This document shows, piece after piece, positions 52,820 through 62,309 of a stretch of DNA of 64,000 nucleotides. The stretch's first letter is position 1; each line of letters opens with the position of its first letter. The notes beneath the pieces are model-generated. The model saw only the letters and a list, made by a program, of their open reading frames with translations, did no database searches and was not told where the DNA came from. The stretch comes from Dictyobacter kobayashii (GTDB taxonomy: Bacteria > Chloroflexota > Ktedonobacteria > Ktedonobacterales > Ktedonobacteraceae), in the NCBI RefSeq assembly GCF_003967555.1, contig NZ_BIFS01000002.1:2418001-2482000 (forward strand). The letters run 5' to 3'. A program made the position numbers and the translations under genes.

Positions 52820-55458
52820 TAGTGGTGCGTCTCCTCTAATACCTCCTGCAGAGATTGTTGCAGGCGGCGAGCTTTGATACTGGTTAGATGTCTGACCCGA
52901 CTGGTAATTTCCTCGACGGGCGCGCTGGTAAATTCTTCAATTGAGCTATAGATACGGGCAATCTCGCTCGCAACCTCGCCAGGTATCCAGAATTCTTCCT
53001 CCAGGTAAAGAGGGGAGAGATAGCGTTCCTGGCGCAGCTGATTAACGTGCTGGATCTGCTCATTTTGTTCGAGCAGCGGGCGCAGGGCTTCAACCATGGT
53101 ACTGACTGTATAGTGGGTTTTGTCGGCTGGATAGTTGATGCGCGTCAGGCCATCCAGGTGGGGTAGCTCGGTGTGGGCCTGTTCCGATTGCAGGAGCAGG
53201 ATCGTTTGCCAATCCTGTTTCTTGCCGCACATATAGCCCAGTTCCATCACGACCTGGAGATTCGCTGTGCTGAGGTCAGCCAGATAGATATGGGGCTGCT
53301 GCTGGCCACGTTCCTGGTCCAATTCTGCCGCTGAAACGACCCGCCAGTAGTAAGGGGCGAACTCCATCACGTGGCGCAGGGCTGGCAGGAGCACGCTGGC
53401 ATAGGGCAGCGTAGCCGTATCCTCGGATGGCATGGCCACGACGCAGAGAATCTGCTTGCCGGGCGTGGCCGTGTCTGTCGGAGCAGCCTGAACGTCCTTG
53501 CTGACCATTTCCTGGCGCGGACGCGTGCGCAGCGAGAGCTGGGAGGCGCTCAACCGGCTCTGCATCTCTCCTAGTTGTTCAGCCTGCTCGATCATCAGAT
53601 TAATGGTTTCAGTGGCACTGGTAAAGATGGCCTGGATTGTTTCAGCCGTCATCAGGTGGGGCGAGAGCAAGAGTGCGTTATTATAGATGGCAGCGATGGC
53701 TGCCCGGTAGGAAATAGCATTATTGCGCTGGGTTGCGGCCATATGGGCTATCTTCTGCATGATTGGATTTTCTGTATTGAGATAAAGAAGGACTTGCGGT
53801 ACCTTATGCTCCTTCAAGACCCGGCTCAGTAGATCCTTAATCGGCTGTGAGAGATGGACGCTTTGCTGATTCTCCTCTAGATCCTGGCGTAGTTTGGCCC
53901 CTGATTCTATGTTGGCGATAGCCGGGATGGTCCTGGGCTTAAAATGCACCAGGCGCATCTGTAGCGGCTGGCCAGGATGGATATGGTAGAAATCCATCAT
54001 CAAAGGTTGGAAGAACTGTTCTTCTTCAGTGGAAGCTGGTTCGAACAGGAAATCCGTCCCCTCGCTACTGATCAAGTGTAGTCGTATCTCGGGGTGCCTT
54101 TGGGCGTATTTTTTTAGGAATGGTTCTTCAAAGCTCTGTCCTGCATTGATGACCAGCATGGCCTTGGCATCGCAGAGCATATAGAAGCGCGAGGCGTTTT
54201 CACGATCGCTAAAATAAAAGATATCGTGCCCGCTGTTATTTTCTAGCTTGAGTGCTTGCGCGCAATAGTGGCGCAGATTCATCCGGCCGCGATTGGTGTC
54301 AAACGGCATCAGGTCGGCGATGGCGTCGAAGAAATCATCATGGTCCAGCGCCATATTGCGGATATTAAAGGCATGCCAGAGCATGATTAGCTCAAAGCGT
54401 TCAGGTGTCTTCTTCGCCATGTTCTGTAAATGTTGCACTACTATGGTGGCCAGTGCTTCGCGAATCTCCTGGGTAATATAATCTTGTTGCACCGCATCTC
54501 GCGAGGCGGTCAGGGTCATATCGGGCGAGTCGATGACGCCGCTAATGAACTGGGCCCAGGGCGGTAGTATATTGCTTTCATGGCTGGTGACGAACATGCG
54601 ATTCTGATACAGTTCCAGCTTACCCTCCGCCGTTGGACTGATATCCCGGCGATCCGATATATAGAGTACCCCATCGACGCGGTAAGGTGTGCGCAGGGCC
54701 ACAGGAATAGTTTCCAGGATAGAGTCATTAGGGAAACGCTTGCCGACAAAGGATGTATATTCTTTTAGTCGCTCATCTTCAGAAGGAATGTTCAGATGCC
54801 AGGGTGCATTGACCGCGTTGGCTGGCACCTTTTCATCATTTAAGAAGATCTGATAGGGAATGAAATCCGCGTATTTCTTGATTGCCTTGCGCAGCTCTTC
54901 TGGAATCAGCATATCCATGTAGGCATCGGTAATAAAGAGCTTTACCGTGGTCCCGACCTCTGGTCGCTGGCCGGGCACCAGCTCATAATCGCTCTGCCCA
55001 TCACTACTCCAGAGCCAGGAACTGCTGCCCGGCTGGATGCTCAGCGTCTCAACCTCGACGCGGTGCGCGACCACAAAGGCGGACAGGAGGCCGATGCCAA
55101 ACTGTCCGATCAGCGTTACCTCGGCCTGGCGCCCCTTTGTTATCAACTCTTGTCGAAACTCATTGGTGCCGCTACGCCCGATCGTAGATAAATAATCGTG
55201 TACCTCTTGCTCGGTCAGGCCCGACCCATTATCGGTAAAGGTAATCGTGCGCTGCATACGATTGATATGAATATGAATAGTGCCGATGGGAGCATGTGGG
55301 TCCAGTGAGCTACGCTTCTTGATCGAGTCATGAGCATTCTGCACCATCTCACGCAAGAACACATCGCTTTCGGCATAGAGATTCTTTGCCAGTACGCGAA
55401 TCAAACCCTGCAGATCAATCTTTATGCGATGCCGCGTTGTCTTTTGAGCTTCATCCAT
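52819..55458 (-). CDS. Hsp90-type ATPase with C-terminal nucleoside-deoxyribosyltransferase/TIR-like domain
   Basis: Residues about 5-215 form a GHKL ATPase of the HtpG type: FLREMVQNAHDSI (catalytic Glu), FTDNGSGLTEQE, STIGRSGTNEF and LIGQFGIGLLSAFVVA. The middle domain follows, with GVIDSPDMTLTASRDAVQQD holding the conserved Arg. In place of a normal dimerisation end, residues about 665-775 resemble a nucleoside 2-deoxyribosyltransferase/TIR-like Rossmann fold (ILCVVAMPSED, IYLADLSTANLQVVMELGY), followed by a helical tail. At about 879 residues it is far longer than HtpG (about 620). ATG 55458 has GGAGGG upstream; an ATG six codons earlier lacks one. It is first gene of a coupled operon with two TPR proteins. 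Confidence 0.83.
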   Translation of the reverse strand: MDEAQKTTRHRIKIDLQGLIRVLAKNLYAESDVFLREMVQNAHDSIKKRSSLDPHAPIGTIHIHINRMQRTITFTDNGSGLTEQEVHDYLSTIGRSGTNEFRQELITKGRQAEVTLIGQFGIGLLSAFVVAHRVEVETLSIQPGSSSWLWSSDGQSDYELVPGQRPEVGTTVKLFITDAYMDMLIPEELRKAIKKYADFIPYQIFLNDEKVPANAVNAPWHLNIPSEDERLKEYTSFVGKRFPNDSILETIPVALRTPYRVDGVLYISDRRDISPTAEGKLELYQNRMFVTSHESNILPPWAQFISGVIDSPDMTLTASRDAVQQDYITQEIREALATIVVQHLQNMAKKTPERFELIMLWHAFNIRNMALDHDDFFDAIADLMPFDTNRGRMNLRHYCAQALKLENNSGHDIFYFSDRENASRFYMLCDAKAMLVINAGQSFEEPFLKKYAQRHPEIRLHLISSEGTDFLFEPASTEEEQFFQPLMMDFYHIHPGQPLQMRLVHFKPRTIPAIANIESGAKLRQDLEENQQSVHLSQPIKDLLSRVLKEHKVPQVLLYLNTENPIMQKIAHMAATQRNNAISYRAAIAAIYNNALLLSPHLMTAETIQAIFTSATETINLMIEQAEQLGEMQSRLSASQLSLRTRPRQEMVSKDVQAAPTDTATPGKQILCVVAMPSEDTATLPYASVLLPALRHVMEFAPYYWRVVSAAELDQERGQQQPHIYLADLSTANLQVVMELGYMCGKKQDWQTILLLQSEQAHTELPHLDGLTRINYPADKTHYTVSTMVEALRPLLEQNEQIQHVNQLRQERYLSPLYLEEEFWIPGEVASEIARIYSSIEEFTSAPVEEITSRVRHLTSIKARRLQQSLQEVLEETHH

Positions 55459-55720
55459 GTCTGGATCGCCCTCCATAAAATCATATAATTAAGTGTAGCT
55501 ATATTAAAGCCAGGTAGAGCATTTATCGAGATGAATTGCACGCCATCGATAATTAGAAGTTAATCTGGTAGCAGTATACCATTTTAGAGTGGGAAATAAA
55601 AAGAGATGCATAAAAAGATAGAAGTAGCACCCCTGCACCATGGAGCCTGTTTTTTCTTTCTGGCATGAAATGACACCATGGCACAGGTATGAAACGGAGG
55701 CAAGCCTTGCGCTTACTATG

Positions 55721-56874
55721 CTAGCTTTTTTTGGTTGGTCGGAATGGGCGAGTTGGAGCCTGCTGGGTATGAGGGGTATGATAGCCAATCCCTTGCTCTT
55801 TAGTTGCTCCGAAAACTTCTGGGTGATGGTAGCGGCCCCTTTCAGTGGTGGATTTGTTTACTTCGACAGGAATACGGTTGGCTTTTGCCCAGGCATCCTG
55901 TCGGATACCAGTGACTTGCCAGGAGACCTTCATACCAGCTTTCCCACCTGCAATCTGGAACTGTTTGTTGTGCACTTCCTGCGCAATATGGAGATTTGGC
56001 GCTGCCGCACCTATTGCCGTCAACTGATAACGAAAATCGGAGTTGAGGGACTCGAACCAGGCGGGAAGTGCGACGGTGGCTTTTCCCGCGTTGTCGAGTT
56101 GCGTCACGCCATCATAGATATTCTTCATATCGGGCGACTCGACGAATGAGTGGTACAGGCTTTTATTGGCCGGGTCCAATGGATGATCGATTAAGAAGCT
56201 TCCGCCCCCTTTCGACAGGCTCCCATTCACATATACATCCCATAGAGTGCCGCTGCGTAAGGAGCCCCAAAGGCAAAGATACCATTGTTGTTATTGCTAT
56301 ACGAGAAGATTCCCTCTCCGCTTGAGCTATAGAAGAATCCTGCAGTATCACTGTCGCTGACACCATATACGCCCACACCAGAGTTGCTGCTGCCGTATAC
56401 GCCAATGCCAGAGTTGCTGATACCGACCGCTCCAGAGCCGGTGTCGCTAGTACCATATATGGCATCGCCCGATTGGGTTTCAGCATATATACCGTCGCCG
56501 CTGGTGCTTTGGGCAACATAGACAGTACCCACATCAGTGATAGCGCTCACACCAAAGCCATGTTGGTGACCACTACTGTTGTAGCTCTCGACGTATATGC
56601 CAGGGGCTGAATTGGTTGCTATAGCCGTGATCGCCGGTGTACCAGGTAAACTGCTACTAAAGTTTCCCACGGTATCAAGCGGACGAGCGAGGGCGGTGCC
56701 ACTGGTATTTTTGAGCAGGGCTGCCACTCCCGTGCTGGCTGCTATAGCTCCCACGCCGGTCCTCAATAGGCTCAGAAGGCTGCGCCGGGTACGCTGAGGC
56801 GCAGAAAATAGCTCTGGCTGATGGGGGGTTGTGGGGTCCGAGGCATTTTGTCGTTTGTCTGTGTGTCGGCTCAT
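55721..56874 (-). CDS. Tat-like signal surface protein with G-x-G-V-x-G repeats (one frameshift)
   Basis: The N-terminus has a twin-arginine-like start (RTRRSLLSLLRTGVGAIAAS) and Ala-rich cleavage region, so export is likely. Next come about 110 residues of short repeats such as SGIGVYGSSNSGVGVYGVSD, probably a beta-helix. The frame breaks at the C run 56239-56241; one added base restores YVNGSLSKGGGSFLIDHPLD, then SFVESPDMKNIYDGV and AGGKAGMKVSWQVTGIRQDA. This C-terminal block is a conserved module found at the end of many repeat-rich bacterial surface proteins. About 384 residues. Function unknown. Confidence 0.72.
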
Positions 56875-57224
56875 TTACATCATTTCTCCTTATCAATGCT
56901 ATAAGTCGTACCGAACAAGCGCAGCATATAGCGCATTGCTGATGTTTTTTGATGATGTGCATGTTATGAATTTAACATGCGTATCATCATTATTGTTTAC
57001 GTGGCGCTAGGAGTTTCCTGTCATGAATCTAACGTAGAGCTAATCATTTTTTTGGAGATATATTTTTCCTGTATAATGATTTTTAATCTCGAAAAAGCAA
57101 GCATAATCAGGGATGTTAAAGATCTGAAGAAGGCCGTTTGGAGAGGTAGACAGGGGGACGTTGTGGTTTTATAATGCAGATGCGTCAATATAATAACTAT
57201 AATGCATCTAGATAGTATGGTCTG
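56875..57224. other. AT-rich divergent promoter region
   Basis: This 350-base gap separates the surface-protein gene from the mcrB-like gene, which diverge from it. It is AT-rich and contains the ribosome site AAGGAGAAAT of the surface protein. No ORF with coding character or strong palindrome is seen. Confidence 0.45.
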
Positions 57225-59048
57225 ATGAAAGAGGCTCGTATAGCTATGCCAGATAGTGTTCAGGGGGCTCAGGCTTCCGTTAAGATTTGGATCGAGAAGA
57301 CGATTGTGAAAGGGCATCCAGACCGGCAGTATGGCGAGTATGCGGTAGGGCAGGTGCTTTTTTCCCCGCAGCGTGGAAAAGGTGGGGTGGATGAGTATGC
57401 CAATATGCGGGCGGTGCGGCCGGGCGATATCGTGCTGCACCTGACCGATAATAATGCTTTTACTGGTATCTCACAGGTCAGGAGTAGCTACCAGGAGGTG
57501 TCTGGCATCGCCAATACTGAATGGGGCGAGCAGCCTTCTTACCTGGTGCGCTTACAGAACTTTCGCTATCTGGACCCCCCTTTGACCCGCGGGGTCTTTT
57601 TCTTTGCGCCTTATCGAGAACGCTTGTTGGTGCTGCTGGATACAGGCGAAAGAGATCTCTTTTATAATAGCGAGCCGAGTTTGAGGCAGGGGGCCTATCT
57701 GACGCCAGTGCCTGAGCCGTTGTTCGCGATCCTGGATGAGGCCTACCGTGAAAATGCGCGGGTCTCTTTATCGTCGATCATCAATGAGTTTGTGCAGTAT
57801 TTCCAGCATTCGGGTGAGGTAGCGCGTCAGGTAGACCTCGATGAGGAGCTGCCCGACCAGGCGGCCGTGGTGCTTGAGGAGCTGCCTTCGCGCCTGACTG
57901 CGTATGAAGATGGAATAATCGATCTAGCGCCAGTTAAACGACCTGCGTATAGAGATAGCTTAACCGATGAAGTGGTGTCTCTGGCCCCGGTCAGCACCAT
58001 GCCTGAGTTTAAGCTGTTGCAGCATATCAAGCGCTATATCGCCGCGCGTGGCTATTACTTTAGCGATGAGACCATCGATAACTATCATATCTGCTTGAAG
58101 ACGCGTCCCTTTGTGATTCTGGCTGGCCTATCGGGGACCGGCAAATCGAAGCTGGCGCAGCTCTACGCGGAGGCGATCGGCCATTCGGTGGAGAACGATC
58201 ATTATCTACGGCTGCCTGTGCGCCCCAACTGGAACGATGATCGCTACCTGATTGGCTACTTCGATCCAATTACCCAGCGATATATCACGGAGACCGCGCT
58301 CGACTTTTTGCTGCGGGCCGCTGAGGACCGCAACCATATGTATTTTATGTGCCTGGATGAGATGAACCTGGCCCATGTCGAATATTACTTCTCACAGTTC
58401 CTGAGCGCCCTGGAGGAGGATGAGCCCGCCTACCGCCGTATCAATCTGTATAGCAAAACTATCAAGAATATTCTGGATGAGCGTCAAGAAGCGAGCGAGG
58501 AGAAGCGCTTTGTCCCTCCGGAGAGTGTGGCCATCCCAACCAACCTCTTTTTTGTCGGGACGATCAATGTGGATGAAACGACGCAGCCGCTGAGCGATAA
58601 AGTGATGGATCGGGCCAATACGATCGATTTCTTTGATGTCGAGCTGAATAAGATTCCCAAAAAACAGGCCGGCGTCAATGCAGTGACGATTACGGCGGCT
58701 GATTGGCATCGCTATAAATCGTTGGAGACCGATGACAGCTATCGTGCTTTGATCGATGCGATCCGTAAAGAGTTGAACACGGTTGGGTTGGGAATTGGAT
58801 ATCGGATCGTCAAAGATATCGAGCAATATCTGGCCAATAGTCGCAATATCCTGGAACCGGAGGCGGCCATTGATCTGCAAATAAAGCAACGGATCTTACC
58901 CCATATCCGGGGCACTCGTGCGATTGCGGATGTATTAGATCGATTGCGGAATAGATTGGAGCGTGAACATTTAGGACGTTCGGTGGCGCGTTTAAATGAA
59001 ATGAAAGTGCGACTGGAAAGAGATGGCTATGTCAACTTCTGGCGTTAA
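57225..59048 (+). CDS. McrB-like AAA+ NTPase with N-terminal EVE-like domain
   Basis: The motor subunit of a type IV (modified-DNA) restriction system. Residues about 10-170 resemble an EVE/PUA-like base-binding domain (GEYAVGQVLFSPQRG, MRAVRPGDIVLHLTDNNAFT, GISQV). The AAA+ domain has Walker A LAGLSGTGKSKLAQLYAEAI near residue 302, Walker B YFMCLDEMNLAHVEYYFSQF, and sensor text FFVGTINVDETTQPLSDKVM with the McrB-type N-x-D region. The EVE domain would recognise a modified base. It overlaps the next gene by about 20 bases. The start could also be ATG 57246. Confidence 0.87.
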   Translation: MKEARIAMPDSVQGAQASVKIWIEKTIVKGHPDRQYGEYAVGQVLFSPQRGKGGVDEYANMRAVRPGDIVLHLTDNNAFTGISQVRSSYQEVSGIANTEWGEQPSYLVRLQNFRYLDPPLTRGVFFFAPYRERLLVLLDTGERDLFYNSEPSLRQGAYLTPVPEPLFAILDEAYRENARVSLSSIINEFVQYFQHSGEVARQVDLDEELPDQAAVVLEELPSRLTAYEDGIIDLAPVKRPAYRDSLTDEVVSLAPVSTMPEFKLLQHIKRYIAARGYYFSDETIDNYHICLKTRPFVILAGLSGTGKSKLAQLYAEAIGHSVENDHYLRLPVRPNWNDDRYLIGYFDPITQRYITETALDFLLRAAEDRNHMYFMCLDEMNLAHVEYYFSQFLSALEEDEPAYRRINLYSKTIKNILDERQEASEEKRFVPPESVAIPTNLFFVGTINVDETTQPLSDKVMDRANTIDFFDVELNKIPKKQAGVNAVTITAADWHRYKSLETDDSYRALIDAIRKELNTVGLGIGYRIVKDIEQYLANSRNILEPEAAIDLQIKQRILPHIRGTRAIADVLDRLRNRLEREHLGRSVARLNEMKVRLERDGYVNFWR

Positions 59049-60699
59049 GCTGCGCTTTGAACTGGAAGGGCGGCCGCTACAATTCAATACCGGCAAGCTG
59101 CATCTCGATGCACGTATCATAGAGTGCAATAGTCCCAAAAAAGGAGGCTACACGCTGCGCGCGATCCTGCCTCCAGGACAAAGCTGGCCCACCAGGCTGG
59201 AGATCTTGATCGATGGTGAGGAGCTGGAACCCAATAAGAATATCATTGGCTACTGGCAGTGGCGGCCGATATTAGGTTATGCGGGGATCGCCCACCTGTC
59301 GATCCAAATTGATGGAGGGATGCCCTGGGAGGCCAGTATCCGTGTCTTTCCTGAGAAGGTAACGCAAGAGCGCTATGAATACATGCTCAATGATATCAGC
59401 CGGACGGCGGTGGACCTGTTGCTCAAGCTGAACTCCTCGATCAACGAGCGGGCTATAATTCAGCACAAAGAGCAGGAGTCCTCGGCCCTGCGTGAATATG
59501 CCCTGCTGCAGAAATTGATCGGCGAGCTGGAGCAGGTGATGTTTCACATTCGCCGCCGCCCGCACCAGGTACTCAAAGATAGCTATGAGCAGCAGGATAT
59601 TCACCACATGCGCCGCATTTCATCCGAGAGTATTCCACTGGCCGGGGCCATACATAATCTTCCCGCCGAGGCCCCTATTCCGCATGTCCCGGCCAGCTGG
59701 CTAGAGCGCCAGAATACCACCACTTATGATGTCTACGAAAATCAGTTTTTAAAGCACTTTATCCAGCAGCAGCTCTATTATAAGCTCAATTTTGTCCTAT
59801 CCAGCGCCAGCGATGAACTGATAACCAAAGAACAATTACTGCAAGATGCTCGGGCCAGGAATTGGAAAGATACTGTCGCCATCCATCAAGGAGATATTGT
59901 GCGGCTCAAGGCAGTCATCCAGGGCTGTCAGCGCATGTTGCAGCAGTGCAATGCCTGGGTTGGCGAACCCTTTCTGCAGGCCGTTCGGCAGCCGCCAGTG
60001 ATCGGCCAGGCTACCCAGCTCTTGCTCAAGCACCAGCACTACAGCCGCTTTTTTCAGCTCTACTTACAGTTTCAAGAAGAGCTGCGCATCAGCGTCAATA
60101 CGACCAGCTACATCACTGAACTCTCGATGCAAAAGGTCAGCGAGATTTATGAGTTATGGTCGGTCTTCTCGATTACCGCCAGCCTGATAAAGCAGCTCAT
60201 TGATGCCGGTTTCCGTGTGGACGAGCACCATTTCTTCTATGAAGTTAAAAAGGATACCTTTCATTTTACTGTACATAAAAACCAGCCCGGTATAATCCTG
60301 CGCAAAGGTAACGTACAGGTTGAAATTATTTATGAACCACTCTATCGCAATTTCTCCAATGCCCGTATCCGCAGCGAAGAATTGCTGGGCATCGATCAGG
60401 CCGAGCACACCGCACAGTTGACGCCCGATATGGCGCTAGAGATCTACGAACAGGGGCAGCCGCGCGAGGTATTGGTCTTTGACGTCAAATATAAATGGGA
60501 GATCAAGAAAGGGGGTCAGCACGAGCCGACGCAGGATGATAAGGACAAGATGTTCAAGTATCACCACTACATCCTGCGCAAGACCATCGACCGGCGCGGC
60601 CGCTACCAGTTTGAGAAGGTCGTCTCGTGCGCCTACATCCTCTATCCCGGCGACCTGACATTGCAGAACGCTTCAAATCCGTTGGAGCTTTGCCTTTAA
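59029..60699 (+). CDS. DUF2357/McrC-like PD-(D/E)XK nuclease subunit
   Basis: The 556-residue partner of the upstream McrB-like NTPase. The N-terminal beta-rich region and central helical part match DUF2357 (LERQNTTTYDVYENQFLKHF). The C-terminal nuclease core shows E-V-L-V-F-D-V-K-Y-K, the D ... x-K pair of the PD-(D/E)XK fold, and a helix DKMFKYHHYILRK. It would cut DNA when driven by the NTPase. ATG 59029 has AAAGAG at better distance than ATG 59023. The overlap with the upstream gene indicates coupled translation. Confidence 0.85.
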   Translation: MSTSGVKLRFELEGRPLQFNTGKLHLDARIIECNSPKKGGYTLRAILPPGQSWPTRLEILIDGEELEPNKNIIGYWQWRPILGYAGIAHLSIQIDGGMPWEASIRVFPEKVTQERYEYMLNDISRTAVDLLLKLNSSINERAIIQHKEQESSALREYALLQKLIGELEQVMFHIRRRPHQVLKDSYEQQDIHHMRRISSESIPLAGAIHNLPAEAPIPHVPASWLERQNTTTYDVYENQFLKHFIQQQLYYKLNFVLSSASDELITKEQLLQDARARNWKDTVAIHQGDIVRLKAVIQGCQRMLQQCNAWVGEPFLQAVRQPPVIGQATQLLLKHQHYSRFFQLYLQFQEELRISVNTTSYITELSMQKVSEIYELWSVFSITASLIKQLIDAGFRVDEHHFFYEVKKDTFHFTVHKNQPGIILRKGNVQVEIIYEPLYRNFSNARIRSEELLGIDQAEHTAQLTPDMALEIYEQGQPREVLVFDVKYKWEIKKGGQHEPTQDDKDKMFKYHHYILRKTIDRRGRYQFEKVVSCAYILYPGDLTLQNASNPLELCL

Positions 60700-60794
60700 C
60701 GCCGAGCATGGTCGCCAATAAAAAGGCAGAGGTCGAGCAAGCGCTGGCAACCTTATTAAAAGGTGCCAGGCTGATCTTGTAGCAATAAACACCT

Positions 60795-61931
60795 TCAGGG
60801 TCGAAGATGTTTGAAGAAGGCGCGAATCTCATGGACCAGGGCCGTAGGCTGTTCCAGGGCCGCGAAGTGTCCGCCCGCGCTCATGGTGGTCCAGCGTTGT
60901 ATGTTATACTGGCGCCCGGCCAGTTCCTGGGGTGGGGTCGAAATCTCCCTCGGGAATAGGGCGACGCCGGTTGGTACATCAACTTTATAGGGTGCTAAAT
61001 TACTATGGGTGGTCTCATAATAGAGCCGCATCGATGAGCCGATGGTCTGGGTGACCCAATAGATCATGATGTTGGTGAGCAGCTCATCGCGTGTAAAGAC
61101 CTGTTCGAGCTCGTTGTGGCAATCGCTCCAGGCTCGGAATTTATCGATGATCCAGGCGGCCAGCCCGACCGGCGACTCGTTCAAGGCATAGGCCAGCGTC
61201 TGTGGCCGCGTGCCCTGGATATGGCTATAGCCAGCGCCCTCGGACTGAAAGCGCCGCAACTGCTCGCGCCAGTATTGTTCTTCCTCGGAAGGTTCCCCCT
61301 CCGTGGGCTCCAGATTGAGCGGTACCATATTCACATGCACCCCGATCAGGTGGTCGGGATATTCCTGTCCCAGGCGCAGGGTAATGCCGCTACCCCAGTC
61401 GCCGCCCTGGGCCCCAAAGCGATCATAGCCCAGCTCTTCGGTCATCAGGCGCTTAAATAGTTCAGCGATCCGCGGCACGTTCATGCCCGGCGTGCGTGGT
61501 CGGCCCGAGAAACCATAGCCTGGCAACGACGGCACCACGACATCAAAGGCCTCCAATGGATCGGCGCCGTAGTAGCCAGGATCGGTCAAGGGACCGATGA
61601 CCTTATACATCTCAAAGAAAGAGCCCGGCCAGCCGTGCGAGAGCAGCAGCGGTAGCGGATTGGGACCCTTGCCCTTCACATGGATAAAATGAATCTCCTG
61701 TCCATCCACCTCAGCTATAAATTGCGGAAAAGAGTTCAGTAATTGTTCCTGGGCACGCCAATCAAAGTCAGTGCGCCAATAGTCTACCAGCTGCTGCAGG
61801 TACGCCAGGTTCGTCCCATAATCCCAGCCGCTATCTTCAATCTCGTCCGGCCAACGTGCCAGCGCCAGGCGCTGCTGCAAATCTGTAAGGACCGATTCTT
61901 CTACATCTATAGTGAAAGACCGTACTGCCAT
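60795..61931 (-). CDS. Epoxide hydrolase (EHN-domain type)
   Basis: The 378-residue alpha/beta hydrolase opens epoxides to diols. The N-terminal EHN region (FTIDVEESVLTDLQQRLALA, RWPDEIEDSGWDYG) is followed by the oxyanion HGWPGSFFEM, the nucleophile aspartate in AQGGDWGSGITLRLG and the C-terminal histidine in SAGGHFAALEQP. It is convergent with the restriction operon, and its substrate is unknown. Confidence 0.92.
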   Translation of the reverse strand: MAVRSFTIDVEESVLTDLQQRLALARWPDEIEDSGWDYGTNLAYLQQLVDYWRTDFDWRAQEQLLNSFPQFIAEVDGQEIHFIHVKGKGPNPLPLLLSHGWPGSFFEMYKVIGPLTDPGYYGADPLEAFDVVVPSLPGYGFSGRPRTPGMNVPRIAELFKRLMTEELGYDRFGAQGGDWGSGITLRLGQEYPDHLIGVHVNMVPLNLEPTEGEPSEEEQYWREQLRRFQSEGAGYSHIQGTRPQTLAYALNESPVGLAAWIIDKFRAWSDCHNELEQVFTRDELLTNIMIYWVTQTIGSSMRLYYETTHSNLAPYKVDVPTGVALFPREISTPPQELAGRQYNIQRWTTMSAGGHFAALEQPTALVHEIRAFFKHLRP

Positions 61932-62085
61932 ATATTATACTCTACCTTATACTCTACTATTGATATTTCTCCCTTCATCATGCCACAAAATAAGCCAATT
62001 CAGCAAATATTATATTATCCAAATGATTGGGCTTTTTTAACTTCCTCCAGAGATCGCAGGGAGGGAGATCACGAGTCAGCGGTAA

Positions 62086-62219
62086 GATGTGTAGAGTGTG
62101 TGGTGGGCGGTCGCAGCCTCTCCCTCCTGCAAACAGGGAGATCACGAGCAAGTGATCAGACATACCTTATTTCATGTGTAGAGTGTGTGGTGGGCGGCCG
62201 CCCACCACACACTCTACAC
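62086..62219. repeat. 44-bp perfect palindrome with an extra copy of one arm
   Basis: 62176-62219 is a perfect palindrome with 22-base arms (GTGTAGAGTGTGTGGTGGGC and its complement around GGCC). A direct copy of the left arm lies at about 62088-62111. GGGAGATCACGA also occurs twice (about 62065 and 62138), and TCCAAATGATTGGG flanks the whole region at about 62018 and 62268. The 378-base gap contains no gene. Confidence 0.75.
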
Positions 62220-62309
62220 TCCCAACCCGGCGCCGCAGGCGCCAAAGAGAAACATAAAAAAGCCCTGATCCAAATGATTGGGTTTGCTGAGAGAAACAAA
62301 GATATAAGT

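Noticed and set aside
52819..55476. Housekeeping htpG
   Set aside because: The ATPase and middle domains fit, but the protein is over 250 residues too long, has a different C-terminal domain and lies in an operon with TPR proteins.
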